A DNA stretch of 64,000 nucleotides, from assembly GCF_022606465.1 (NCBI RefSeq), contig NZ_JALBUF010000004.1:183889-247888 (forward strand), written 5' to 3'. This document shows positions 36,092 to 44,520 of the stretch, one piece after another. The position numbers and the translations under genes were made by a program. Under the pieces are notes generated by a model. It had not been told where the DNA came from. It made no database searches and was given only the letters and a program-made list of their open reading frames with translations. Within the stretch, counting starts at the first letter, position 1; each line of letters begins with the position of its first letter. Source of the DNA: Sulfoacidibacillus ferrooxidans. GTDB lineage: Bacteria > Bacillota > Bacilli > Alicyclobacillales > SLC66.

Positions 36092-37351
36092 TTATATGCT
36101 TTGTATCGTACGATCAAGTTGTTCTAGCATCTGCTGTGCATGCTCAGTGTGTCCCATGCGGACCTGCGCGCGGCTAACCATTGTGGATATTTCTACAGCG
36201 AGTGGTAAGCGACGATAATGAAGCGCATCGTGTAGGGCAATCTGTGCAAGTTCTATGAGTTTTGGTTTGTCCTTATATACAAGTGCACGAATAGCACGCG
36301 TTAATGCATGCAATCGCTCGATGGACGGCGTATCTGATCCTTTTGCGATGATTTCATCCATGATAGTGATCGCTTCGTTGACTTGGCCGTATGCGAGGTG
36401 CGTTTCTGCAATTAAGTAGTTTAAACGCGTATGGAGTTCTAGTGTCATATAAAAAGAGTTGCGTTCTAGATACATAGATATCAGATCATCGGCTTCTTCG
36501 ATCTCGCCTTGGTCTAGATGGTGCATGATGAGCAAAAGATCGGATTCCAGAGCAGATTCTACCCAGTGTAAGGTTTGATGCATGGTTCTTGCTTGAGCGG
36601 CCACACGGCCTGCTTCTTGTTCCTGACCTACTTGTAGTAAATGGAGGGCGTGTGACAGGTATTCGTTTGCGATCTTTGTTGAACGGTCTCCGACTGCAAC
36701 GCTTGTCGATGCGATGTGTGCATAGGTTGTGGATCGTAGCTTTTGACCAAGCATGTGATTGCATTCACTCAGGCGGATGTACAATTGCGCCTGCATCACG
36801 CTATCTTGTTGTAGTTGTCGTTCAAAGTACCGCTTGGCTTGCTCGAAAGCATGTAATGCAGTATGTATTTCCCCTAATGCAAATAAAATATCTCCTTGTA
36901 ATACATATAGACTGTCAAATAAATCGTATCGTTCTTGCTCATGTGCAAGTGTGAAGGTAGTAGTGATCGCTTGAAATGCTGCGTGAAATTCCTTTCTTGC
37001 GATGAGTAGCTGCGTCTTGAAATAATTCAATTCGACGTGACCTGCAGGTGTAGTAAAGGCTTCTTCGATGAGTTGTTCTGCTTCTTGATACCGTTGTAAC
37101 AGTATGCATGTGCGGATGATCTCTATTTTTTGGTGTACGACATCACTTGTGGACGGTGTCAAAAAAAACATGTCTGCAGGTGTCTCAAGGCGCTCTGCTA
37201 ATCGTTTCAATAATGTTTCTGAAGGCATTGCTCTGCCTGCTTCAATTTGACTGATCATACTTGGAGTGACCATATCATCGGCTAGTTGTGTTTGCGTAAG
37301 TCCACGTGCGATACGTAGCTCGCGAATGCGTTGACCGATCAAAGATGGCAT
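36092..37351 (-). CDS. XRE-family regulator with TPR repeats
   Basis: AGAGGTG lies ahead of ATG 37351. Residues 5-60 are a helix-turn-helix of the XRE type (IRELRIARGLTQTQLADDMV, then SMISQIEAGRAMPS). From about 75 to the end there are eight to ten TPR-like helical pairs. The plan matches Rap/PlcR/NprR-like sensors (RRNPP family), which bind a peptide with the TPR part. No candidate peptide gene is adjacent. Its end lies 3 bp from the end of the convergent diguanylate cyclase gene. Confidence 0.85.
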   Translation of the reverse strand: MPSLIGQRIRELRIARGLTQTQLADDMVTPSMISQIEAGRAMPSETLLKRLAERLETPADMFFLTPSTSDVVHQKIEIIRTCILLQRYQEAEQLIEEAFTTPAGHVELNYFKTQLLIARKEFHAAFQAITTTFTLAHEQERYDLFDSLYVLQGDILFALGEIHTALHAFEQAKRYFERQLQQDSVMQAQLYIRLSECNHMLGQKLRSTTYAHIASTSVAVGDRSTKIANEYLSHALHLLQVGQEQEAGRVAAQARTMHQTLHWVESALESDLLLIMHHLDQGEIEEADDLISMYLERNSFYMTLELHTRLNYLIAETHLAYGQVNEAITIMDEIIAKGSDTPSIERLHALTRAIRALVYKDKPKLIELAQIALHDALHYRRLPLAVEISTMVSRAQVRMGHTEHAQQMLEQLDRTIQSI

Positions 37352-37381
37352 GCATCTGCACCTCTTATCTACTCAAATGGG

Positions 37382-37400
37382 TATGATGTACACTATCATA
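37382..37400. promoter_or_regulatory. candidate operator of the XRE-TPR gene
   Basis: TATGAT (37382-37387) and its inverted copy ATCATA (37395-37400) flank a 7-bp centre that contains GTACAC. It lies 31 bp upstream of the regulator start and could be its own binding site. Confidence 0.4.
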
Positions 37401-37534
37401 AGCGAAGAGATAACTTTGCGCAATATGAAGGAAGATTGCGGATTTCTTCACAAAATGCTTACTTTACCTTATCCATTTTGGGTTCAATATGCAGTACACT
37501 GTGGATAATGAAATGCACGGGAGGTATGACAACT

Positions 37535-37726
37535 ATGGAAGAGTTCAAGGAACTTCAACTACAGCAACAGCGCTTGCTGCATGCGTGGCTCGATGCAGAG
37601 AACGGAGAGGCGCGCTTTCGGATTCTAAAAGAACTGCGCGTTGTCGAAGAGGAACTAGGTGAACAAGTTCGCCAAGGTAGGATTGAAAAGCAAACGCTCC
37701 AGTATTTTTCGGTGGCAAGCCACTGA
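37535..37726 (+). CDS. small coiled-coil hypothetical protein
   Basis: GGGAGGT lies 9 nt before ATG 37535. The frame is open upstream (from 37331) but without a site. The 63-aa product is almost entirely helical and charged (MEEFKELQLQQQRLLHAWLDA). There is no signal or membrane segment. The function is unknown. Confidence 0.55.
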   Translation: MEEFKELQLQQQRLLHAWLDAENGEARFRILKELRVVEEELGEQVRQGRIEKQTLQYFSVASH

Positions 37727-37780
37727 TGTCGTGAAGCGCAACGCATAGCAAGCGGTCACTGATGTGATGCTCGTTAAGTT

Positions 37781-37906
37781 GTTGAGTGTTGAGTGTTGAG
37801 TGTTGAGTGTTGAGTGTTGAGTGTTGAGTGTTGAGTGTTGAGTGTTGAGTGTTGAGTGTTGAGTGTTGAGTGTTGAGTGTTGAGTGTTGAGTGTTGAGTG
37901 TTGAGT
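37781..37906. repeat. 7-bp minisatellite, 18 copies
   Basis: GTTGAGT is repeated 18 times without a mismatch and followed by a partial copy. It is intergenic. The unit is not a multiple of three and the tract is not coding. Perfect copies point to recent expansion and likely strain-to-strain variation. Confidence 0.95.
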
Positions 37907-38109
37907 GTTGGTTCTGCACGCCTGTTGGCGTAAGGGCTTACATGCACCGTGGATTCATGTGCTGTGCATGGGGATGGTTTTCATGTGTTTGGTGGAGGAG
38001 ATGGGATGCTATGTTTCCATCTCCTTTTCGTGCATAATAGAAAGATCAAACGAGGTGAGTTTGTCCCATGCCGTGGTGATGCGATGTGGGTGGATGAAGT
38101 TGAACTGTT

Positions 38110-38137
38110 TTTACGATAACTTAACGTGATCTTCATA
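38110..38137 (+). promoter_or_regulatory. candidate PhoP box of phoU
   Basis: TTTACG-N5-TTAACG-N5-TTCATA are three hexamers spaced 11 bp apart and resemble the Bacillus PhoP half-sites TT(A/T/C)ACA. It lies 50-77 bp upstream of phoU. Matches are imperfect. Confidence 0.4.
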
Positions 38138-38186
38138 TCATTGCGATAAACTTTAAATGGCCTCAAGGATGTAGGAGGATTCCAAT

Positions 38187-38846
38187 TTGGACCCAAGGCG
38201 TCAGTTTCATGCGGATTTGGAAGCGTTACAGCAAGACCTTTTGAAGATGGGCACGCTTGTAGAAGAATCGATTTTTCATTCTGTTCGGGCGTTGACAGAA
38301 CAGGATCAGGCGTTAGCAGAACAGGTGTTGGCAGGGGATGATCAGATTGATCGAATGGAGATTGACATTGAGACACGGTCACTCCAATTGATTGCCCTGC
38401 AACAACCTATGGCGGGAGATCTGCGCACGCTTGGCACTACGTTAAAAGCGGTGACAGACCTTGAACGCATGGCTGATCACTCGGTGGATATTGCAAAAGT
38501 CGTACTGCGGATGAGCAGGCAGCCGTGGGTAAAACCGTTGATCGATATTCCGCGCATGGCTGATTTGGTTGAAATGATGGTGCGCGATGGATTGACTGCG
38601 TTTATTCGCAAGGATGCTACACTCGCCAAGACGCTTGCGGTGCGCGATGATGTGGTCGATGGATTGTATGCGCACATTTTTCGGGAGTTGCTAAGCCTGA
38701 TGATCTCAACGCCAACGGCTGTAGAACAGGCGATGCAACTGATGATGGTGGCACAAAATTTGGAGCGCATCGGGGATCATGCCACGAACATCGGCGAATG
38801 GGTCATTTATATGGTCGATGGTGTGCGCATGGATTTGAATGTGTAG
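38187..38846 (+). CDS. phoU: phosphate signalling protein PhoU
   Basis: TTG start with GGAGG at 8 nt. The 219-aa protein has the two three-helix PhoU repeats, each with its metal-binding signature: DLERMADHSVDIA and NLERIGDHATNIGEW. PhoU couples the Pst transporter to PhoR and helps shut off the Pho regulon. No pst genes are in the window. It is followed after 2 bp by recD2, then phoP and phoR. Confidence 0.95.
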   Translation: MDPRRQFHADLEALQQDLLKMGTLVEESIFHSVRALTEQDQALAEQVLAGDDQIDRMEIDIETRSLQLIALQQPMAGDLRTLGTTLKAVTDLERMADHSVDIAKVVLRMSRQPWVKPLIDIPRMADLVEMMVRDGLTAFIRKDATLAKTLAVRDDVVDGLYAHIFRELLSLMISTPTAVEQAMQLMMVAQNLERIGDHATNIGEWVIYMVDGVRMDLNV

Positions 38847-38848
38847 CG

Positions 38849-41095
38849 ATGGCGACCGTACATGTGCGAGGCATGGCTGAGAAGTTTTTGCTGTTGTCGG
38901 ATCGAGGATATGCTGTTTTGCGTGTGCGTCTGACCAATGGCGAGACGGTGCGAGCTGTTGGCATGTTGTCTGAGATTGCGCTTGGTGCCGAGTGTGAGTT
39001 CACAGGGCATTATCGACAGCATGTAGAATACGGGACAGAATTTCACGTGGATGCATTTCGCACGCAGGCACCGACCAGTGAAGTCGGTATTATTCGATTT
39101 CTTGCGAGTGGAAGATTTACTGGGATTGGGGAGAAGACCGCCAAGCGCATTGTGGATCAATTTGGCGTTCGCACGCTCGATATTTTGCGTGAGCAACCGG
39201 ATGCGATCACGAAGGTTCCAGGGTTGACTAAAAAACGAGCAAAAGCGGTAGTGGATGCTTTTGCTACACAAGAGGACGTAGCGAAGTTGGGTGCTTTTTT
39301 TCGCGCGCATGGGTTACCGCTCCATCTGGCAGATAAGGTCGTGTCTTCGTTTGGCAGTGGGAGCGCGGCGATGGAGGCCGTTCTCACGCACCCGTTCCAA
39401 CTGGTAGGAGAAGTGTCTGGCATCGGCTTTAAAACAGCTGATGGTATCGCGCGGGCGGTTGGTATCAAGGAAGATGATCCGGAACGAATGGCCGCGGCGC
39501 TCTTGCATACACTGTCGGTAGCGGAAGATGAGGGTCACGTCTATTTGCCACATGCTATGTGGTTAGAGCGAGCGAAGAGGCTCTTACTGCTTTCGGCAGA
39601 GGATCTAGCGGTAGTTGGGAGTCAACTTGCTACAAGGGGTCGTGTCATATTTGAACAAGTGGAAGATGAGCTACTCGTCTACTTGCCGCAGATGTACAGG
39701 GTGGAGACCGCGATTGCGACGCGCGTGAGGGAACTCGTGGAAGCGAAAGTGGAAGCGAAAGTGGAAGCGAAAGTGGAAGCGAAAGTGGAAGCGAAAGTGG
39801 AAGCGAAAGTGGAAGCGAAAGTGGAAAGAGAGGCACATCGTGAGGTGGGCGACAGGACTCAGCCCGCACACAGTGAAGATGGGGATCTTTTGACGCCGCT
39901 TCAGCGACATGCGGCACAAGCTATATTTACGCATCCGTTAGTGGTGTTAACGGGTGGACCTGGCACTGGGAAGACGACGACTGTGCGCAGTGTTGTGACG
40001 GAAGCTACGCGGTGCAGTTTACAGGTTGTGCTCTGTGCGCCAACGGGGCGTGCGGCTAAACGGTTGGCAGAGAGTACGGGGCAGGGGGCATTAACGATTC
40101 ACCGCTTACTGGAAGTGGGGCAACAAGGCAACGGGCATTATGGGTTTGCACGCAATCGTTCGCACCGCATCGAAGGGGATCTGTTTATTGTGGACGAGGC
40201 TTCGATGGTGGATGCGCCACTATTTGCCCATTTGCTTGATGCATTGCCAGATGGTGCACATTTACTTCTTGTGGGTGATCCGTGGCAGTTACCGTCTGTG
40301 GGGCCAGGGCAAATTTTACGCGATGTCATTGAATCGCAATTAGCTCTTGTGATTGAATTGCAGTTGGTGTTTCGGCAGGCAGAGCAAAGTGCGATTACGG
40401 TTGCAGCGCATGAGGTGCGCCGAGGTAGAATGCCACGCTTTGAAAAGTCTGACGATATTGACTACTATTTTATAGAAGAAGAGGATGCGCAAAAGGTAGC
40501 AGAGCTTGTTGTGGATCTTGCAGCGAGACGACTGCCAGGGTATCTTGCACTTGATGCGCGCAGTAATGTACAGGTGCTCTCACCGATGCGAAAAGGATAT
40601 TGTGGGACGGAACGACTGAATGAGGCGTTGAGTCAACGGATGTTGCCAAAGACCAATGAGACATTGCAAGTGGGCCCACGCATCTTTCGCGTGGGGGATA
40701 AAGTGATGCATATTAAAAATGATTATGATCGTGATTTGTATAATGGAGACATTGGATTTGTGAGTGCTGTGCAGGGCGATGGTCTGATTTTTCGTTTAGG
40801 GTTTGAGGAGGATGCACGAGAGGTACCGCTTACACGTTCGGAGTGCAATCAGCTGACGCACGCTTTTGCTGTGTCTGTGCACAAGAGTCAAGGGAGTGAG
40901 TATCCGTGTGTCGTGCTTCCGCTGGTGCGGGAGCACACGGTGATGCTCTATCGGCAGCTGTTGTATACGGCGATGACTCGTGCAAAGCAACTGCTTGTGG
41001 TGGTCGGTTCTGTGCGGGCGTTTGAAGTTGCGCTGCGCCGAGTAGATGCGACGAAGCGGTATACACGGCTATCTTTTCGCTTACGGGATAAATGA
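38849..41095 (+). CDS. recD2: RecD2-type DNA helicase with repetitive linker
   Basis: ATG 38849 begins three bases after the phoU stop; no clear site is present, which fits translational coupling. The 748-aa protein has the RecD2 plan: an OB-like N-terminus, helix-hairpin-helix motifs (FTGIGEKTAKRIV, ITKVPGLTKKRAKAVVDAF, VSGIGFKTADGIAR), then a superfamily 1B motor. Walker A is LTGGPGTGKTTT (about 369-376), Walker B VDEASMVD, and late motifs are VHKSQGSEYP and YTAMTRAKQL. It unwinds DNA 5' to 3' and acts in repair. A (Val-Glu-Ala-Lys)7 tract sits between the N-terminal part and the motor. Confidence 0.92.
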   Translation: MATVHVRGMAEKFLLLSDRGYAVLRVRLTNGETVRAVGMLSEIALGAECEFTGHYRQHVEYGTEFHVDAFRTQAPTSEVGIIRFLASGRFTGIGEKTAKRIVDQFGVRTLDILREQPDAITKVPGLTKKRAKAVVDAFATQEDVAKLGAFFRAHGLPLHLADKVVSSFGSGSAAMEAVLTHPFQLVGEVSGIGFKTADGIARAVGIKEDDPERMAAALLHTLSVAEDEGHVYLPHAMWLERAKRLLLLSAEDLAVVGSQLATRGRVIFEQVEDELLVYLPQMYRVETAIATRVRELVEAKVEAKVEAKVEAKVEAKVEAKVEAKVEREAHREVGDRTQPAHSEDGDLLTPLQRHAAQAIFTHPLVVLTGGPGTGKTTTVRSVVTEATRCSLQVVLCAPTGRAAKRLAESTGQGALTIHRLLEVGQQGNGHYGFARNRSHRIEGDLFIVDEASMVDAPLFAHLLDALPDGAHLLLVGDPWQLPSVGPGQILRDVIESQLALVIELQLVFRQAEQSAITVAAHEVRRGRMPRFEKSDDIDYYFIEEEDAQKVAELVVDLAARRLPGYLALDARSNVQVLSPMRKGYCGTERLNEALSQRMLPKTNETLQVGPRIFRVGDKVMHIKNDYDRDLYNGDIGFVSAVQGDGLIFRLGFEEDAREVPLTRSECNQLTHAFAVSVHKSQGSEYPCVVLPLVREHTVMLYRQLLYTAMTRAKQLLVVVGSVRAFEVALRRVDATKRYTRLSFRLRDK
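39737..39820 (+). repeat. 12-bp tandem repeat, 7 copies, inside recD2
   Basis: GTGGAAGCGAAA occurs seven times, coding for (VEAK)7, followed by a partial unit. Copy number changes keep the frame. The peptide should form a charged helix linking the N-terminal region to the helicase motor. Confidence 0.95.
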
Positions 41096-41140
41096 TGATC
41101 GATGGATTTGTATGAAATGACTGAGGGGTAGGGCGATGTT

Positions 41141-41845
41141 GTGGCTGAGCGAGTGCTTGTAGTCGATGATGAGGAAGCGATCCGAACGCTTGTGGAGTAC
41201 AATTTGCGCATGGCTGGCTATGAAGTAGAGACTGCACAGGAGGGGCATGCTGCTCTCGAACTCATTGCCAAGAGGAGTTATGACCTGCTCGTGCTGGATT
41301 TGATGTTACCTGGTGTCGATGGTCTGGAACTTTGTAAACGACTGCGTCAAGCTAATTCGAAGGTCCCGATTATCATGCTCACGGCGCGTGGCGAGGAGAT
41401 CGATCGTGTCGTTGGTTTGGAAATGGGTGCGGATGATTATGTGACGAAACCATTTAGCCCGCGTGAGCTTGTGGCACGTGTGCGTGCTGTGTTGCGGCGA
41501 AAGGCGGATGAGCCAGTGGCTGCTGTTGCAGCACAAGGGGATCTGTACAAAGTGGGCGATGTCCTTATGGATTCTGGGCGCTATGAGGTCACTGTGCGCG
41601 GAGAATTGATCGAGCTTACGCCACGGGAGTTTGAACTGTTGCATTATTTGCTGAAAAATTTGGATCGTGTGGTTAGTCGCGATCAACTGCTAGACGGTGT
41701 ATGGGGATATGAGTACGCTGGGGACACGCGGCTTGTCGATGTGCACATCAGTCACTTGCGCGATAAGGTGGAGGAAGACCCGAAAAATCCGCGGTATATC
41801 AAGACGGTACGTGGTGTAGGCTATAAATTTGTGCGAGGGGAGTAA
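41141..41845 (+). CDS. phoP: response regulator PhoP (OmpR family)
   Basis: GTG start, with GGGGTAGGG upstream. The 234-aa protein has a receiver domain with the acidic pocket VVDDEEA, phospho-acceptor Asp in LLVLDLMLPG (about 52), TARGE and the Lys in VTKPF. An OmpR-type winged helix follows (ELTPREFELLHYLLKN, VVSRDQLLDGVWGYEY, VDVHISHLRDKVE). Six bases separate it from phoR. The neighbourhood of phoU favours PhoP over the similar WalR. It controls phosphate-starvation genes. Confidence 0.88.
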   Translation: MAERVLVVDDEEAIRTLVEYNLRMAGYEVETAQEGHAALELIAKRSYDLLVLDLMLPGVDGLELCKRLRQANSKVPIIMLTARGEEIDRVVGLEMGADDYVTKPFSPRELVARVRAVLRRKADEPVAAVAAQGDLYKVGDVLMDSGRYEVTVRGELIELTPREFELLHYLLKNLDRVVSRDQLLDGVWGYEYAGDTRLVDVHISHLRDKVEEDPKNPRYIKTVRGVGYKFVRGE

Positions 41846-41851
41846 AAGTAT

Positions 41852-43153
41852 GTGAATTTTTTGAGCATTGAACCGTGGATTGTGATAGGAGCCATTTGTG
41901 TGGTGCCTATCTTCTATACTTTATATCGGGAATATCATGTGCGCAAATGGCAACACGCACTTGCGCAGGTGCTAGACGCGGGGATTTCGCAGCGTGAATT
42001 GCCTGCGCGGATCGCAGTGGGTGGGCGTGAGCTGCACATTTTGTCGCGGGTGTATGAACTGGCTGAGTTGATGCGTGAGGCGCGCGAGGAAACGATGCAA
42101 GAGCGCAGTAAGCTTGAGGGGATCATGGAGCCGCTGGTCAGTGGTGTGATTGTGATTGATCGGGCGGGGAAGATCGTGCTTGTCAATGCGGCTGTTCAGC
42201 GTCTTCTTAGCCTCAATGAAGACGATATGGTCGGACGCTGGCACTGGGAGGCGGGTCACCACTATGGGCTCGCGTCGTTAGTCGATGAGGCGATCGCATA
42301 TGGGGTTGTTCAAAAGCGGGAAGTACAATTACACAAGCCGCAGGAACTGACGCTTGAAGCGCACGTGACACCGATTAAGCAGTCCAATGGCTCGATTGCA
42401 GGGGCGGTTGTGCTCTTGCACGATGTGAGTGAATGGCGCCGTTTGGAACGGATGCGCAGTGATTTTGTGGCCAATGTCTCGCATGAACTGCGAACGCCGA
42501 TTACAGCGCTCAAGGGATTTGCTGAGACGCTTCTGGACGGGGCATTGCTGGATCAGACGACTGCTAGGCAATTTGTGCAGATCATGCAGGATGAAGCGGA
42601 TCGCATTGGGCGGTTGGTCGAAGATTTGCTAGATCTGTCGCGCATTGAAGCCAAGCAGATCGACCTCCATTTGGCACCTGTGGAAGCGGAGTGGATTATG
42701 CAACGGGTGGTCGATACATTTTCTGGACATGCGTCGGATGCGGGCGTGGCTCTAGCGCAGGAAGTGATCGGACGTGGGCCAATTGTGGCGTTAGCTGACA
42801 GTGATCGGTTGCGTCAGGTGTTAATCAATCTTGTCAATAATGCATTACAGTTCACCCCTGCAGGCGGCAGTATCACGCTGACGGCTGAGCGCAAGGGCGA
42901 TCGGATCGTATTTGCGGTGCAAGATTCAGGTGTAGGTATCCCGCCTGCAGATGCACAACGTGTATTTGAGCGCTTCTACCGTGTGGATAAGACGCGCAGC
43001 AGACAATCAGGTGGCACGGGACTCGGCCTTGCGATCGTGAAACATCTAGTGGAGTCCCACGGTGGTCATGTCGGCGTATATTCAGAAGTAGGCCAAGGTA
43101 GCCGCTTCTTCTTTGATGTGGCAAGCGTGGATGCAGATGGAGACGAGCTCTAG
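41852..43153 (+). CDS. phoR: sensor histidine kinase PhoR, short form
   Basis: GTG start, with GGGGAG upstream. The 433-aa protein has only one membrane segment (about 6-22) at the N-terminus and no extracellular domain. A helical linker, a PAS domain (about 85-190, SGVIVIDRAGKIVLVNAA), HisKA (FVANVSHELRTPITALKGF) and HATPase (NLVNNALQFTP, DSGVGIPPADAQRVFERFYRVD, GGTGLGLAIVKH) follow. B. subtilis PhoR has two membrane segments and an outer domain. This form must sense from inside or through PhoU. It is cotranscribed with phoP. Confidence 0.88.
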   Translation: MNFLSIEPWIVIGAICVVPIFYTLYREYHVRKWQHALAQVLDAGISQRELPARIAVGGRELHILSRVYELAELMREAREETMQERSKLEGIMEPLVSGVIVIDRAGKIVLVNAAVQRLLSLNEDDMVGRWHWEAGHHYGLASLVDEAIAYGVVQKREVQLHKPQELTLEAHVTPIKQSNGSIAGAVVLLHDVSEWRRLERMRSDFVANVSHELRTPITALKGFAETLLDGALLDQTTARQFVQIMQDEADRIGRLVEDLLDLSRIEAKQIDLHLAPVEAEWIMQRVVDTFSGHASDAGVALAQEVIGRGPIVALADSDRLRQVLINLVNNALQFTPAGGSITLTAERKGDRIVFAVQDSGVGIPPADAQRVFERFYRVDKTRSRQSGGTGLGLAIVKHLVESHGGHVGVYSEVGQGSRFFFDVASVDADGDEL

Positions 43154-43193
43154 GCTCTGTGGCGTGGCGCGAATGGTGGCGTGACCATGGGAT

Positions 43194-43238
43194 ACATGGA
43201 GCACATGGAGCACATGGAGCACATGGAGCACATGGAGC
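43194..43238. repeat. 9-bp tandem repeat, 5 copies
   Basis: ACATGGAGC is repeated five times behind the phoR stop codon. It is intergenic. Confidence 0.9.
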
Positions 43239-43335
43239 AGGGAAATGGGAATTATTGAGATAGCTATCTTGTGATACAGCATAGTTGTCGGTTTGTACTT
43301 GTATCGTTTTTTAGGCACACTATGTTTTGCGTATC

Positions 43336-43369
43336 GGAGATTGCCTGCGGGACATGGCGGTCTCCTTTT
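43336..43369 (+). terminator. terminator of the pho unit
   Basis: GGAGA-tt-GCC (43336-43345) pairs with GGC-gg-TCTCC (43356-43365), followed by TTTT. Confidence 0.6.
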
Positions 43370-43389
43370 GCATTTGTACATTCCGATGA

Positions 43390-43417
43390 TTGACGTCACT
43401 CAGACCTGTGATATGAT
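43390..43417 (+). promoter_or_regulatory. sigma-A promoter of degV
   Basis: TTGACG (43390-43395), a 16-bp spacer and TATGAT (43412-43417). The transcript would have a leader of about 170 nt. I see no known riboswitch in it. Confidence 0.6.
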
Positions 43418-43592
43418 AAATTCACTTTATATGAAATATTAGCAAGTTGATGTTGTAAGAGATACAACGAAAGCGATCAAGTACTTTTTAAGTGAACACT
43501 TTGTATGAGACCATTTATTGATGTATCTGATGCTCGTTAGGTTAGAAGAAAGAATGTAGCATGTATATTGAATATATCTTTTGGAGGGTGTG

Positions 43593-44438
43593 ATGGCGAT
43601 GCGGTTAGCGATTGTTACAGATAGTACTGCAGACTTACCACGTGAAGAAGCACTGGATCACGATGTGACGGTAGTACCACTTCATGTGATTTTTGGAGAG
43701 CAATCCTATCGCGATGGGATCGATCTTACTGCGTCTGAGTTTTATGCAAAACTCTCTACTGAAAAAGTCCTTCCAACCACTTCGCAGCCTTCAGTTGGTG
43801 ATTTTGTCGAGGTATTTACACGATTATTGAAGGATCATGATGCGGTACTTGGGATCTTCATTAGTTCTGAACTAAGTGGGACGGTACGTGCAGCAGAGAC
43901 AGCGCGCGGTTTGGTCGATGGGGAGATTACCATTGTTGATTCTGGGATGGTTGCATATGCGCTTGGCATTCAAGTCTTAGAAGCAGCAAAGCTTGCGAAA
44001 GCAGGGACAGACGTTGAAACGATCGTAACTCGCCTACAAGAAGTTCAAGGGAGAATAGGTGCATACTTTGTCGTAGACTCACTAGAGTTTCTAAAACGCG
44101 GTGGACGAATCGGCGGTGGTGCAGCTGTACTCGGGACCTTGTTACAGATAAAGCCTGTACTGATGCTGCGCGACAAACGCATCGATATGTATGAAAAAGT
44201 GCGGACGCACAAGAAGGCACTCGATATGCTCTTCCAACGCTTTGTCGAAGACTCGCAGGACAAATCCTATGTCTACGGAGCAGTGGTTCACAGTGCCGCG
44301 CTTGATCTTGCTACAGAAGCAAAGAAGACCATACTAGAAAAGGTTCCTCAGGCCAATATGCGCATCATTGAGCTCGATCCAGTTGTTGGTGTTCACGTGG
44401 GTCCAGGTGTGTTATCGCTCATTTACCACGCGGAGTAG
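43593..44438 (+). CDS. degV: DegV family fatty-acid-binding protein
   Basis: GGAGG lies 5-6 nt before ATG 43593; the TTG at 43581 is part of the ribosome site. The 281-aa protein begins MAMRLAIVTDSTADLP, and has TTSQPSVGDF, SSELSGTVRAAE, and the SLEFLKRGGRIGG motif that lines the lipid pocket. DegV/FakB proteins bind a fatty acid for a FakA-type kinase. The order degV then comFC is shared with B. subtilis, where comFA and comFB come between them. Confidence 0.92.
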   Translation: MAMRLAIVTDSTADLPREEALDHDVTVVPLHVIFGEQSYRDGIDLTASEFYAKLSTEKVLPTTSQPSVGDFVEVFTRLLKDHDAVLGIFISSELSGTVRAAETARGLVDGEITIVDSGMVAYALGIQVLEAAKLAKAGTDVETIVTRLQEVQGRIGAYFVVDSLEFLKRGGRIGGGAAVLGTLLQIKPVLMLRDKRIDMYEKVRTHKKALDMLFQRFVEDSQDKSYVYGAVVHSAALDLATEAKKTILEKVPQANMRIIELDPVVGVHVGPGVLSLIYHAE

Positions 44439-44520
44439 CAACACTATTCACTCTAGGATTACACAAAGGGTTGGGCTTGATTGGGTATCGAAGGTACTGT
44501 TACAGCCTGGGGGTATTGTT

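Larger units (their letters stand above)
37727..38186. other. gene-free stretch with a minisatellite and a candidate Pho box
   Basis: The stretch holds an 18-copy 7-bp repeat (37781-37906), an AT-rich promoter region for phoU and a candidate PhoP box (38110-38137). Short ORFs in both directions follow the repeat and are not credible. Confidence 0.6.

Noticed and set aside
37781..37906. CRISPR array
   Set aside because: Repeats are contiguous with no spacers and the unit is 7 bp.
37545..37919. Minus-strand ORF of repeated NTQHSTL
   Set aside because: Read from the 7-bp minisatellite and antisense of a small gene; no start signal.
39645..39934. Minus-strand ORFs with repeated Pro-Leu-Ser or Phe-His-Phe-Arg
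   Set aside because: Antisense of the (VEAK)7 repeat inside recD2.
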